A DNA stretch of 12,158 bases from Reyranella sp. GTDB taxonomy: Bacteria; Pseudomonadota; Alphaproteobacteria; Reyranellales; Reyranellaceae. This document shows, one piece after another, positions 1-6,272 of the stretch. The position numbers and the translations under genes are program-made. The first letter of the stretch is position 1, and every line of letters starts with the position of its first letter. The stretch spans positions 1-12,158 of the forward strand of contig JADHLS010000067.1 of NCBI GenBank assembly GCA_016780605.1. The letters run 5' to 3'. The notes below the pieces were generated by a model. It was not told where the DNA came from and searched no databases. It saw only the letters and a program-made list of their open reading frames with translations.

Positions 1-365
1 TCAATGTCGGCTGCTCCGACATGATCGTCGACGGCCGCGTCGGGCTGCTGCAGTACGAGAAGATCGATCGCTTCGTGGCTGACGGCGTCGTCCTGAAGGA
101 TGGCACCAAGATGCCGCTCGACCTCTTGGTGGTGGCGACCGGCTACGAGACGCAGCAGGAGTTCGTGCGAACGACCTTGGGCGACGATGTTGCCGAGCGC
201 ATCGGTCCCGTCTGGGGCTTCGACGACGGCGGCGAGCTGCGCAACATGTGGGGGCCGACGAAGCAGAAGGGCCTGTGGTTCACCGCCGGCAGCCTGGCGC
301 AATGCCGCATCTACTCGCGCTACCTCGCCCTGCAGATCAAGGCGCGGGAAGAAGGGTTGATCTGA
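1..365 (+). CDS. Flavin-containing monooxygenase, C-terminal part (5' end outside window)
   Basis: The reading frame is open from the window edge (first full codon at 3) to TGA at 363-365, so only about the last 120 residues are present. Visible hallmarks are an N-V-G-C-S-D segment, then the V-V-A-T-G-Y-E motif (about nt 130-150), the ATG(Y/F) signature that ends the NADPH/FAD core of class B flavin monooxygenases. The end reads L-W-F-T-A-G-S-L-A-Q-C-R-I-Y-S-R-Y-L-A-L-Q-I-K, typical of bacterial YUCCA/TrkA-like FMOs of roughly 450-600 residues. Such enzymes use NADPH, FAD and O2 to oxygenate a soft nucleophile or a carbonyl; the substrate cannot be told from this fragment. It converges on the Baeyer-Villiger gene, with a strong hairpin between the two stops. 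The FMO-like family is clear; the exact subfamily is not. Confidence 0.85.
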   Translation, partial: NVGCSDMIVDGRVGLLQYEKIDRFVADGVVLKDGTKMPLDLLVVATGYETQQEFVRTTLGDDVAERIGPVWGFDDGGELRNMWGPTKQKGLWFTAGSLAQCRIYSRYLALQIKAREEGLI

Positions 366-407
366 TCTTGCCGGACCGCGGGCCTCCAGGCCCGCGGTCC
401 GGCAAGA
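366..407. repeat. Perfect palindrome between convergent genes (copy A of a REP-like family), probable bidirectional terminator
   Basis: A 20-bp perfect stem (366-385 with 388-407) closes on a 2-nt loop, CC. It fills nearly the whole gap between the FMO stop (365) and the Baeyer-Villiger stop (411). The inner core, CGCGGGCCTCCAGGCCCGCG, has the same CCTCCAGG centre as two palindromes at 2029-2079. That suggests a dispersed repeat family rather than a one-off terminator. There is no clear U-tract, although the arm ends are A/T-containing (TCTTG/CAAGA) on both strands. A bidirectional terminator role is inferred from position. Confidence 0.8.
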
Positions 408-410
408 AGA

Positions 411-2009
411 CTAACCCAGCCGCAGCTCGCGATAGCCGTCGGCGGCCACGGCGTCGCAGCGCTCGCGGAACGCCGGGGCGCTGCCGCTGTAGCGGGCGAT
501 GATGCGGGTCTGCTTGCCCTCGATGTTGCGGTTGATGCCGGTCATCCACGAATCGACTTCGTTGGAGAGCAGGCCGACGCCCAAAGACTTCACGTGGTCG
601 GTCCACGAGGCGACGCCCTCGGCGGTGGCCTCGATGCGGGTGACTTCGTGCTCGCGGGCGTGGCGCAGCAGGTCGGTCACCCATTCGACGCTGTATTCGA
701 TGCTGCGCGGGATGTTGCCGAGCGCGGTATGCGGGCCCATCTGCATCATCATGTTGGGGAAGCCCTCGACCATGATGCCGAGATAGGTCTGAGGGCCGCC
801 TTTCCACTTGTCCTTGAGCCTGAGCCCATCGACACCCTGGAAGTCGATGCGATCGAAGGCGCCGGTGATGGCGTCGAAGCCGGTGGCGTAGATGATGATG
901 TCGAACTCATACTCGGCGTCGCTGGTCTTGATACCAGTCGGCGTGATGCGCTCGATCGGCGTCTCCTTGATGTCGACCAGCTTCACGTTGGGCTGGTTGT
1001 AGACCTCGTAGTACTTGGTCTCGAGCGGCACGCGGCGGGTGCCGAAGCCGTGGTTCTTGGGGATCAGCTTCTCGGCCACCGCCGGGTCCTTGACGCGCTG
1101 GCGGATCTTGCGGGCGACGAACTCGCTCACCAGGGCGTTGGCCTTGCGGTCTAAGAGTATGTCGCGGAAGTTGCCCTGCCACATGCCGAAGCCGCGATTG
1201 TTGTAGAGCTTCTCCCACAGCGCCTCTCGCTCCTCCTCGCTCACCTCCATGGCCTTGCGCGGGTCGGGCGTGTGCAGGAAGCAGGCGAAGGTCTCGCGGC
1301 AGCGCTGGAAGATCTCGGGATAGCGCGGCCGGATCTCGGCCATTTCCTCCTTGGAGATGGGCGCATTGTGCAGGGGTGCGCACCAGTTGGGCGTGCGCTG
1401 GAATACCGTCAGGTGTCCGGCGGTCTTGGCCACTTCCTGGATGGTCTGCACGCCCGTGGCGCCGGTGCCGATCACGGCGACGCGCTTGCCGACGAAGCTC
1501 ACCGGCTCATGCGGCCAGCGCGCGGTATGGCAGGACTGCCCCTTGAAGCTTTCGATGCCCTCGATCTTGGGCATGGTCGGCGCCGACAACGGGCCGATCG
1601 CGGTGATCAGGAAACGGCAGGTGTGCTTGCTGCCATCCTCCAGCGTCACCTCCCAGCTGTGGCTCGCCTCCTGCCAGTGCGCGGCGGTCACCCGGCTCCT
1701 GAACTGGATGTCGCGGCGCAGGTCGAACTTGTCGGCGACGAAGTTGAGGTACTTCAGGGTCTGCGGCTGGGGCGAGAAATGCTCGGTCCAGTGCCACTCG
1801 TCCAGAAGCTCCTGCGAAAAGGAGTAGCCGTAGGAGTAGCTCTCCGAATCGAAGCGCGCGCCAGGATAGCGGTTCCAGTACCACGTGCCGCCGACACCGG
1901 TGCCGGTCTCGAACACGCGCACCGTCATGCCGAGCTTGCGCAGCAGATGGAGCTGGTAGAGGCCGGAGATGCCGGCCCCGATGATGATGGCGTCGTAATC
2001 TAGCTTCAT
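411..2009 (-). CDS. Type I Baeyer-Villiger monooxygenase (FAD/NADPH)
   Basis: At 532 aa it matches the phenylacetone/cyclohexanone monooxygenase class. GAGISG (11-16) binds FAD, with E34 ending the second strand. GGTWYWNRYPGARFD (40-54) is the BVMO-type glycine/tryptophan motif. FKGQSCHTARWP (155-166) is an exact FxGxxxHTxxWP Baeyer-Villiger fingerprint. GTGATG (181-186) is the NADPH Rossmann loop. R325-R326, followed by V-P-L-E-T-x-Y-Y-E, align with the arginine that stabilises the peroxyflavin. A late Y-A-T-G-F-D is the FMO-type ATG motif. The enzyme should insert one O atom beside a ketone carbonyl, giving an ester or lactone, in the cytosol. A purine-rich GAGAAG lies 4-9 nt upstream of the ATG. 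It is last in the minus-strand run, 81 nt after the ADC-like gene, across an inverted pair of palindromic repeats. The substrate is unknown. Confidence 0.95.
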   Translation of the reverse strand: MKLDYDAIIIGAGISGLYQLHLLRKLGMTVRVFETGTGVGGTWYWNRYPGARFDSESYSYGYSFSQELLDEWHWTEHFSPQPQTLKYLNFVADKFDLRRDIQFRSRVTAAHWQEASHSWEVTLEDGSKHTCRFLITAIGPLSAPTMPKIEGIESFKGQSCHTARWPHEPVSFVGKRVAVIGTGATGVQTIQEVAKTAGHLTVFQRTPNWCAPLHNAPISKEEMAEIRPRYPEIFQRCRETFACFLHTPDPRKAMEVSEEEREALWEKLYNNRGFGMWQGNFRDILLDRKANALVSEFVARKIRQRVKDPAVAEKLIPKNHGFGTRRVPLETKYYEVYNQPNVKLVDIKETPIERITPTGIKTSDAEYEFDIIIYATGFDAITGAFDRIDFQGVDGLRLKDKWKGGPQTYLGIMVEGFPNMMMQMGPHTALGNIPRSIEYSVEWVTDLLRHAREHEVTRIEATAEGVASWTDHVKSLGVGLLSNEVDSWMTGINRNIEGKQTRIIARYSGSAPAFRERCDAVAADGYRELRLG

Positions 2010-2028
2010 TGTCTTCTCTTGCCGGAGC

Positions 2029-2079
2029 GCGGACCTCCAGGTCCGCTCATAATTCTTGAATGCGGACCTGGAGGTCCGC
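2029..2079. repeat. Inverted pair of REP-like palindromes (copies B and C)
   Basis: Copy B is GCGGACCTCCAGGTCCGC (2029-2046) and copy C is GCGGACCTGGAGGTCCGC (2062-2079). Each is an 8-bp stem with a 2-nt loop, and they are exact reverse complements of each other across a 15-nt A/T-rich spacer. Outside the cores, the flanks partly match in inverted orientation (GGAGCG against GGAACG). This head-to-head pairing is the usual layout of bacterial interspersed mosaic elements. It occupies the gap between the ADC-like stop and the Baeyer-Villiger start. In mRNA it could fold as two small hairpins or one long one, so it may attenuate or stabilise the transcript; that role is inference. Confidence 0.8.
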
Positions 2080-2090
2080 GTTCCAAATGG

Positions 2091-2861
2091 TCACTCGTCG
2101 GCCCGCGATTCCCTGATCCTACGAGTGCCCTGGAACACGGGCTTGAGCGGATCCATCACGAAGCGGATACGCGGCAGGTCGGTGTCGACCGTGCTGCAGG
2201 TGCCGACGATGGGATCGGCCAGCGTGACCTGCGGCGCGTTCCACGCCGCCGCATCGAAGGTCGAGACCTGCGGCTTGCCGCGCTCGGCCTTGTAGAAGGT
2301 GTACTTGGGATCGACCTGGATCAGCATCGGCTGGGTCTGGCCGTCGAGTGGCGCGTTGGCCGCCGTCACCCAGTTGATGTACTGCACGTCCGTGCCGGCG
2401 ACCGGCTGCGGATCGATCAGCGCACAGTCGAGGATGGTCCTACCGGCCTTGGTCACGGTGCCCATGACACGATCGTGGCGGCGCAGGAACTTCACCTCGC
2501 CGGCGTCGACCGGAAGGCCCCAGCGGCCCTTCAGCTCCCTGGCCGCCGCGTCGGTGCTCGCCACCGCGCCCAGCAGGAAGCCGCGCGGATGGGCGCCGGC
2601 GCGGCTGCCGAGCCGCAGCACCGCAAGATTGAACGGGCCGACCGGGCTCTCCGAATAGCGCGTGACGGCCAGGATCACGTAGGAGGGCAGCGCGGGATGC
2701 ATCGCCTTGGGCAGCAGGCCTTCGGTCGTGCTGCGCGGCACCTCGATCAGGAGCTGCAGCATCTCGGCTTTGGGCAAGGTCCAGGCCTCGGTGTCGAGGT
2801 TGGCAAGCGTCGGCAGCGCCCTGGCGTTCGCGGTGATGTCGAGGGTTCCGTAGAGGGGCAT
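2091..2861 (-). CDS. Acetoacetate decarboxylase-like protein, apparently without the Schiff-base lysine
   Basis: The 256-aa length and layout fit the acetoacetate decarboxylase (ADC) superfamily. Y-S-E-S-P-V-G-P-F-N (69-78) resembles the family's substrate-side segment. A glycine-rich strand follows, then R-E-L-K-G-R-W-G-L-P-V-D (108-119). In true decarboxylases the last part reads G-(F/W/Y)-P-K-K, where a lysine forms the imine with the beta-keto acid. Here it is G115-L-P-V-D119, so both lysines appear to be missing; the nearest is K124. It probably does not decarboxylate by the classical route and may bind or convert a different ketone or enol. The start is 3 nt after the LLM stop, so translation is probably coupled. 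Family assignment is from pattern memory, moderately sure; function is unknown. Confidence 0.7.
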   Translation of the reverse strand: MPLYGTLDITANARALPTLANLDTEAWTLPKAEMLQLLIEVPRSTTEGLLPKAMHPALPSYVILAVTRYSESPVGPFNLAVLRLGSRAGAHPRGFLLGAVASTDAAARELKGRWGLPVDAGEVKFLRRHDRVMGTVTKAGRTILDCALIDPQPVAGTDVQYINWVTAANAPLDGQTQPMLIQVDPKYTFYKAERGKPQVSTFDAAAWNAPQVTLADPIVGTCSTVDTDLPRIRFVMDPLKPVFQGTRRIRESRADE

Positions 2862-2864
2862 CGC

Positions 2865-3968
2865 TTACTCCGCCGCGACCTTGGCCGCCGGTCCTTTGGC
2901 GAACACCGGCATCACTTCCTTGGCAAACAGACGCAGGCTCGCCATCACCTGGTCCTGCGGCACCACCTCGTTGGCGTTCAGGATGAAGTTGATGCAGTCG
3001 ACGCCGAGCGATTCCCACTTCTTGACGGCGCGGATGATGCGCGCCGGATCGCCGTAGGCCATCCCCTCGGTCTGCTGCTCGCTGGCATCGGGCCCGGTGG
3101 CGGCGCGCCGCAACGCCGGCAGCAGCCCCAGCGACTGGTAGGACGGCGAGGAAAAGACCTCGCGCGTCGAGATCAGCTGCGTGGCGAGATAGTTGAAGGT
3201 GTTGCCCAGCCGCTTGCCCATCTCCACGCCGGTCTTCTCGTCCTCGTGACAGAACAGGAAGTTGGTGGTGGCAACCTGCTCGTTCACGAAGGCGCCGACA
3301 GGTTCGCACGACTTGATGCGCCGGCGGTACTCCTTGATCTTCTTCTCCTGCTCATCGAAGCCCGCGAAGGAGAGGCCGAGGCTGCCCAGGCCGCGATCGG
3401 CGGCGTCGATCTCGGTGCCGGGGCTGGTGACGGCGACCCACATCGGCGGATGCGGCTTCTGATAAGGCTTGGGCAGGATGGTGCGCTCGGGCATCGACCA
3501 GAATTCGCCCTGGTAGGAGAAGGTCTCCTGCATCCACATCTTGGGCAGGCAGCGCACGAACTCGTCCCAGCTCTTCTTGGTGATGTCGGGATTGGCGCGG
3601 AAGCCGCCGAGTTCCGTCCAGGTCGCCGACCGGCCGGTGCCGACATGCAGGCGGCCACCCGACAGGATGTCGAGCGTCGCCGTCTTCTCGGCGATCTTGA
3701 TGGGATGATTGAACTCCGGCACGCAGACCACGATGCCGTGGCCGACCTGGATGTTCTTGGTCACCATGGCGCAGGCGGTGAGGAACAGCTCGGGCGCCGA
3801 GCAGTGCGAGTACTCCTCGAGGAAATGGTGCTCGACCGCCCAGACATGGTCGAAGCCCAGCTCGTCGGCCAGCTTCACCTGCTCCAGGCAGTTGTTGTAG
3901 ACGGTCCGCTCTTTCTCCGGCGTCCACGGGCGTGGAATGGAGATCTCGTAGAACAGGCCGAACTTCAT
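2865..3968 (-). CDS. LLM-class flavin-dependent monooxygenase (bacterial luciferase-like)
   Basis: The 367-aa protein has the luciferase-like TIM barrel. It opens with M-K-F-G-L-F-Y-E, the usual first strand, and carries the signature W-A-V-E-H-H-F (43-49). Next come the H-P-I-K-I-A-E-K helix, L-D-I-L-S-G-G-R-L-H-V-G-T-G-R-S in the flavin phosphate region, and a conserved H-P-P-M-W-V-A segment. These enzymes use reduced FMN from a separate reductase plus O2 to oxygenate aldehydes, ketones or C-S/C-N compounds in the cytosol; no reductase gene is visible here. A good Shine-Dalgarno, GGGAG (complement of 3976-3980), sits 7 nt before the ATG. It is first in the run LLM, ADC-like, Baeyer-Villiger, so the three probably act on one substrate series. 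The substrate cannot be read from sequence. Confidence 0.92.
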   Translation of the reverse strand: MKFGLFYEISIPRPWTPEKERTVYNNCLEQVKLADELGFDHVWAVEHHFLEEYSHCSAPELFLTACAMVTKNIQVGHGIVVCVPEFNHPIKIAEKTATLDILSGGRLHVGTGRSATWTELGGFRANPDITKKSWDEFVRCLPKMWMQETFSYQGEFWSMPERTILPKPYQKPHPPMWVAVTSPGTEIDAADRGLGSLGLSFAGFDEQEKKIKEYRRRIKSCEPVGAFVNEQVATTNFLFCHEDEKTGVEMGKRLGNTFNYLATQLISTREVFSSPSYQSLGLLPALRRAATGPDASEQQTEGMAYGDPARIIRAVKKWESLGVDCINFILNANEVVPQDQVMASLRLFAKEVMPVFAKGPAAKVAAE

Positions 3969-3979
3969 CTGACGGCTCC

Positions 3980-4008
3980 CTTCTTGAGGGGTGATACGCC
4001 TCTGTCAA
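3980..4008 (-). promoter_or_regulatory. Possible promoter of the LLM operon
   Basis: On the minus strand the complement of 4003-4008 is an exact TTGACA, 34 nt upstream of the LLM start codon. No good TATAAT follows at 16-18 nt; the region downstream reads CTCAAGAAG. The -35 match is real but the promoter call is weak. Confidence 0.25.
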
Positions 4009-4037
4009 ACGCTAAGCGCGCCGGCTGGCTCGCGCAA

Positions 4038-4066
4038 CCGCACCATGACATCGGAGGGCGAAATCG
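4038..4066 (+). repeat. Direct repeat, left copy (partner at 6241-6269)
   Basis: This copy is 29 nt and matches 6241-6269 at 26 positions, with a perfect 15-nt core CGGAGGGCGAAATCG (4052-4066). Both copies have the same orientation and lie 2203 nt apart, enclosing the LysR-aminotransferase pair. This copy lies 8 nt beyond the end of the lysR-type gene, in the gap before the LLM gene. It may be a target duplication left by insertion of the pair, or one member of a dispersed repeat family. Confidence 0.75.
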
Positions 4067-4074
4067 AACATTTG

Positions 4075-4923
4075 TTAGCGTCCCGCCAATGCCCGGAACG
4101 CTCCGCCTACGGCCTTGATGACGCGGCGCCTGTCGGCATTGCATGGCGCCGAAAGCAGAAGGACCTCGCGTGACGGAAGGCGCGGCAAGCTCAATCGCCG
4201 TCCGACATCGACCGCGCCCGGCGGCGCGACGCGACGCGCCAGCGCGGCGGCGGCAAGCCCGGCGCTGACGGCGGCGCCGATGGTCTCCACACCGCCGCCG
4301 ACGAACACTTCCGACCAACGGATGCCGGCTTTGTCGAGGGCGGCCACGGCCATCGCGCGGACGCTGCACGGCGCCGCCTGGGTTGCCAGGCGAAGGGCGC
4401 TCCCGGGCCGGTGCTCGAAGTCGGGCGCCGCCATCCAGCGGAACTCTTCCTTGAACAGCACCTCGCCGCCGCGACGCCTGCCATCGTGGTTCAGCACGAT
4501 CGCGCAGTCGCAGGAGCCGGCCGCGAGCGCCGACATCGCTTCGCCCGACGTGGTGATCCGCACCTCGACGACGAGGCTGGGCTCGGATCGATGGAGATGC
4601 TGCAGAAGCTTGGACAACTCGCCGCCGACGATGTGATGGCTGATCGACACGACGACGCGCCGCTGTTCGACGGTGAACGAGCCCAGCGCCCTGTGCTGCG
4701 CGGCGACGAGCTCGCGGGCCGCAGGCAGGAAGCACGCGCCGTCGGGCGACAGGCGGACCAGGCGTGGCGAGCGATCGAGCAGACGACGCCCCAACGCCCT
4801 TTCCAGGCGGCTGACCTGCAGACTGACGGCGGCCTGACTCGAATTGAGCGCGGCTGCCGCCCGCGTGAAGCTCGCGAGATCGGCGACCAGAACAAACGCC
4901 TGAACGGCCCGTGCATCAAGCAT
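4075..4923 (-). CDS. LysR-family transcriptional regulator
   Basis: The 282-aa protein starts with the LysR winged helix-turn-helix: R-A-V-Q-A-F-V-L-V-A-D-L-A-S-F-T-R-A-A-A-A-L (about 5-26), then S-S-Q-A-A-V-S-L-Q-V-S-R-L-E-R-A-L-G-R-R-L-L-D-R (28-51). A co-inducer-binding domain of the periplasmic-binding type follows from about residue 88 to the end. It is slightly short for the family (about 290-310). It is transcribed away from the aminotransferase gene across a 78-nt A/T-rich gap, the classic arrangement in which a LysR protein controls the divergent gene and itself. It also lies upstream of the LLM operon in the same direction, so control or read-through there is possible. The co-inducer is unknown; an amino or keto acid would suit the neighbour. 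Confidence 0.93.
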   Translation of the reverse strand: MLDARAVQAFVLVADLASFTRAAAALNSSQAAVSLQVSRLERALGRRLLDRSPRLVRLSPDGACFLPAARELVAAQHRALGSFTVEQRRVVVSISHHIVGGELSKLLQHLHRSEPSLVVEVRITTSGEAMSALAAGSCDCAIVLNHDGRRRGGEVLFKEEFRWMAAPDFEHRPGSALRLATQAAPCSVRAMAVAALDKAGIRWSEVFVGGGVETIGAAVSAGLAAAALARRVAPPGAVDVGRRLSLPRLPSREVLLLSAPCNADRRRVIKAVGGAFRALAGR

Positions 4924-5001
4924 CCATCATATCCAGTGGTTATCTTTGATATATCTATGCATCTCTGTTTGTAATGTCCAACTGCGGCTACGCTCTTCGC
5001 C
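4924..5001. promoter_or_regulatory. Divergent promoter/operator region of the LysR and aminotransferase genes
   Basis: This short gap is conspicuously A/T-rich in a G/C-rich window, particularly 4929-4975. It contains TATCTTTGATA (4941-4951, two 4-nt arms around TTT), GATATATC (4948-4955) and ATGCAT (4957-4962), plus an ATATC...GATAT dyad (4929-4933 with 4948-4952). These are plausible LysR and RNA polymerase contact sites, but no canonical T-N11-A box or clean -35/-10 pair stands out. The aminotransferase ATG has no evident Shine-Dalgarno, which leaves room for a leaderless or weakly translated message. Confidence 0.5.
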
Positions 5002-6204
5002 ATGGTTATCTCACGCACGCAGACGAGCGGTCTGCATTCCTCCCCGGCAGCCGCCTTCCGTCGCAAGGTGAACGACTTGAGGAGCGAGGGCCGAACGGTC
5101 ATCGACCTGACCGCCGGCGATCTCGACTTTCCATCTCCGCCACATGCTGTCGAAGCGGCCGTGCGGGCCGCCCGGGCCGGAGAGACACGCTACACCAATG
5201 TCGACGGCACGCCGGAACTGAAGGATGCCGTCCGGGAACATTTTCGCCGCCAGAACGGGCTCTCCTTCGATCGATCGGAGATCATCGTCAGCACGGGCTC
5301 ATCGCAGGCCATTGCCAATGCCTTTGCCGTGACGGTGCAGCCGGGCGACGAGGTCATCATCCCGACCCCGAGCTGGGCGACCTATGCGGGACAAGCGGCG
5401 CTCGCCGGCGGCTCTCCGGTCTTCGTTTCCTGTGCCCAGAACAACGGCTTCAAGCTTCGCGCCGCCGACCTTGCCGGCGCCATCACCGAGCGGACGCGAT
5501 GGATCGTGATCAACAATCCCGTGAACCCGACCGGCGCCTTGTACACCGGCGCGGAGCTTGCCGAGCTGTGCACCGTGCTGCGCCAACATCCTCATGTGCG
5601 GGTGCTGGCCGACAATCTGTACGAGCACCTCGTTTTCGACGGACGCAAGGCGGTGACGCCTCTCGAGGTCGCTCCCGACCTGCGGGATCGCACGGTCACG
5701 ATAAGCGGGGTCGCCAAGAGTTATTCGATGATGGGCTGGCGGATCGGCTACGCCGCAGGTCCTCCCGCGCTCATCGCCGACATGACCAGGGTCCAGTATC
5801 TGACGACGTCGTGTCCCTCTTCGATCAGCCAGGCCGCTGCCGCGGCGGCGCTTCTCGGACCGCAAGATCTACTCGCAGAGCGAGCCGACATCCTTCGAGC
5901 CAAGCGCGATTTGCTCGTCGACCTCCTCAATGGAGCCGCAGGCCTCGCTTGCGCGCCGCCGGAAGCGACGTTCTATCTGTGCGTATCGTGTGCCGGTGTG
6001 ATCGGCAGGCGCAAGGCAGACGGAGGCGTTGTCGCTACGGGCGCAGATGTTTCCGATCATCTGCTGCAGGCGGCCGGAATCGCCGTACTGCCGGGCGAAG
6101 CCTATGGGATGCCGGGCTACGTGCGTGCAAGCTTTGCCGTTCCGACCGAAGACATCCATCAAGCCGGCCGATTGATCGCCGAAGCGTGTCGGGCGCTTGC
6201 ATGA
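5002..6204 (+). CDS. PLP-dependent class I aminotransferase (aspartate aminotransferase-like)
   Basis: The 400-aa fold-type I aminotransferase has all landmarks in order: Y64 and the T-N-V-D-G-T-P-E-L segment, S97-T-G-S-S-Q-A (PLP phosphate loop), W125 stacking on the cofactor, N172-P-V-N-P-T-G178, D204 and Y207 holding the PLP ring, K239 in S-G-V-A-K-S-Y-S-M-M-G-W-R-I-G-Y (Schiff base), and R375 in Y-V-R-A-S-F-A for the substrate carboxylate. It should swap an amino group between an amino acid and a 2-oxo acid in the cytosol; the exact pair is unclear. D204 is followed by N-L-Y-E rather than the common E-I-Y-E. Codon use is more relaxed than in the SDR and aldolase genes, in keeping with possible separate origin. 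Divergence from the LysR gene suggests regulation by it. Confidence 0.93.
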   Translation: MVISRTQTSGLHSSPAAAFRRKVNDLRSEGRTVIDLTAGDLDFPSPPHAVEAAVRAARAGETRYTNVDGTPELKDAVREHFRRQNGLSFDRSEIIVSTGSSQAIANAFAVTVQPGDEVIIPTPSWATYAGQAALAGGSPVFVSCAQNNGFKLRAADLAGAITERTRWIVINNPVNPTGALYTGAELAELCTVLRQHPHVRVLADNLYEHLVFDGRKAVTPLEVAPDLRDRTVTISGVAKSYSMMGWRIGYAAGPPALIADMTRVQYLTTSCPSSISQAAAAAALLGPQDLLAERADILRAKRDLLVDLLNGAAGLACAPPEATFYLCVSCAGVIGRRKADGGVVATGADVSDHLLQAAGIAVLPGEAYGMPGYVRASFAVPTEDIHQAGRLIAEACRALA

Positions 6205-6240
6205 GGGTCAGCGGTGGTGCTTGCCTAACAGGGTGTGCCG

Positions 6241-6269
6241 CCGCACGATGACGCCGGAGGGCGAAATCG
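6241..6269 (+). repeat. Direct repeat, right copy (partner at 4038-4066), in the SDR leader
   Basis: It is 26/29 identical to the left copy and ends 3 nt before the SDR start codon. The shared core contains CGGAGG, which could serve as a ribosome binding site for the SDR, though its 12-nt spacing to the ATG is long. The matching reading frame in both copies would encode R-T-M-T-(P/S)-E-G-E-I, but neither open frame looks like a gene. The two copies bound the LysR-aminotransferase segment. Confidence 0.75.
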
Positions 6270-6272
6270 CGA

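Noticed and set aside
2019..4118. A 699-codon plus-strand open frame
   Set aside because: It lies antisense over the LLM and ADC-like genes, is rich in R, G, A, H and D as expected of a high-GC shadow frame, and has no recognisable domain, whereas the opposite strand encodes clear families.
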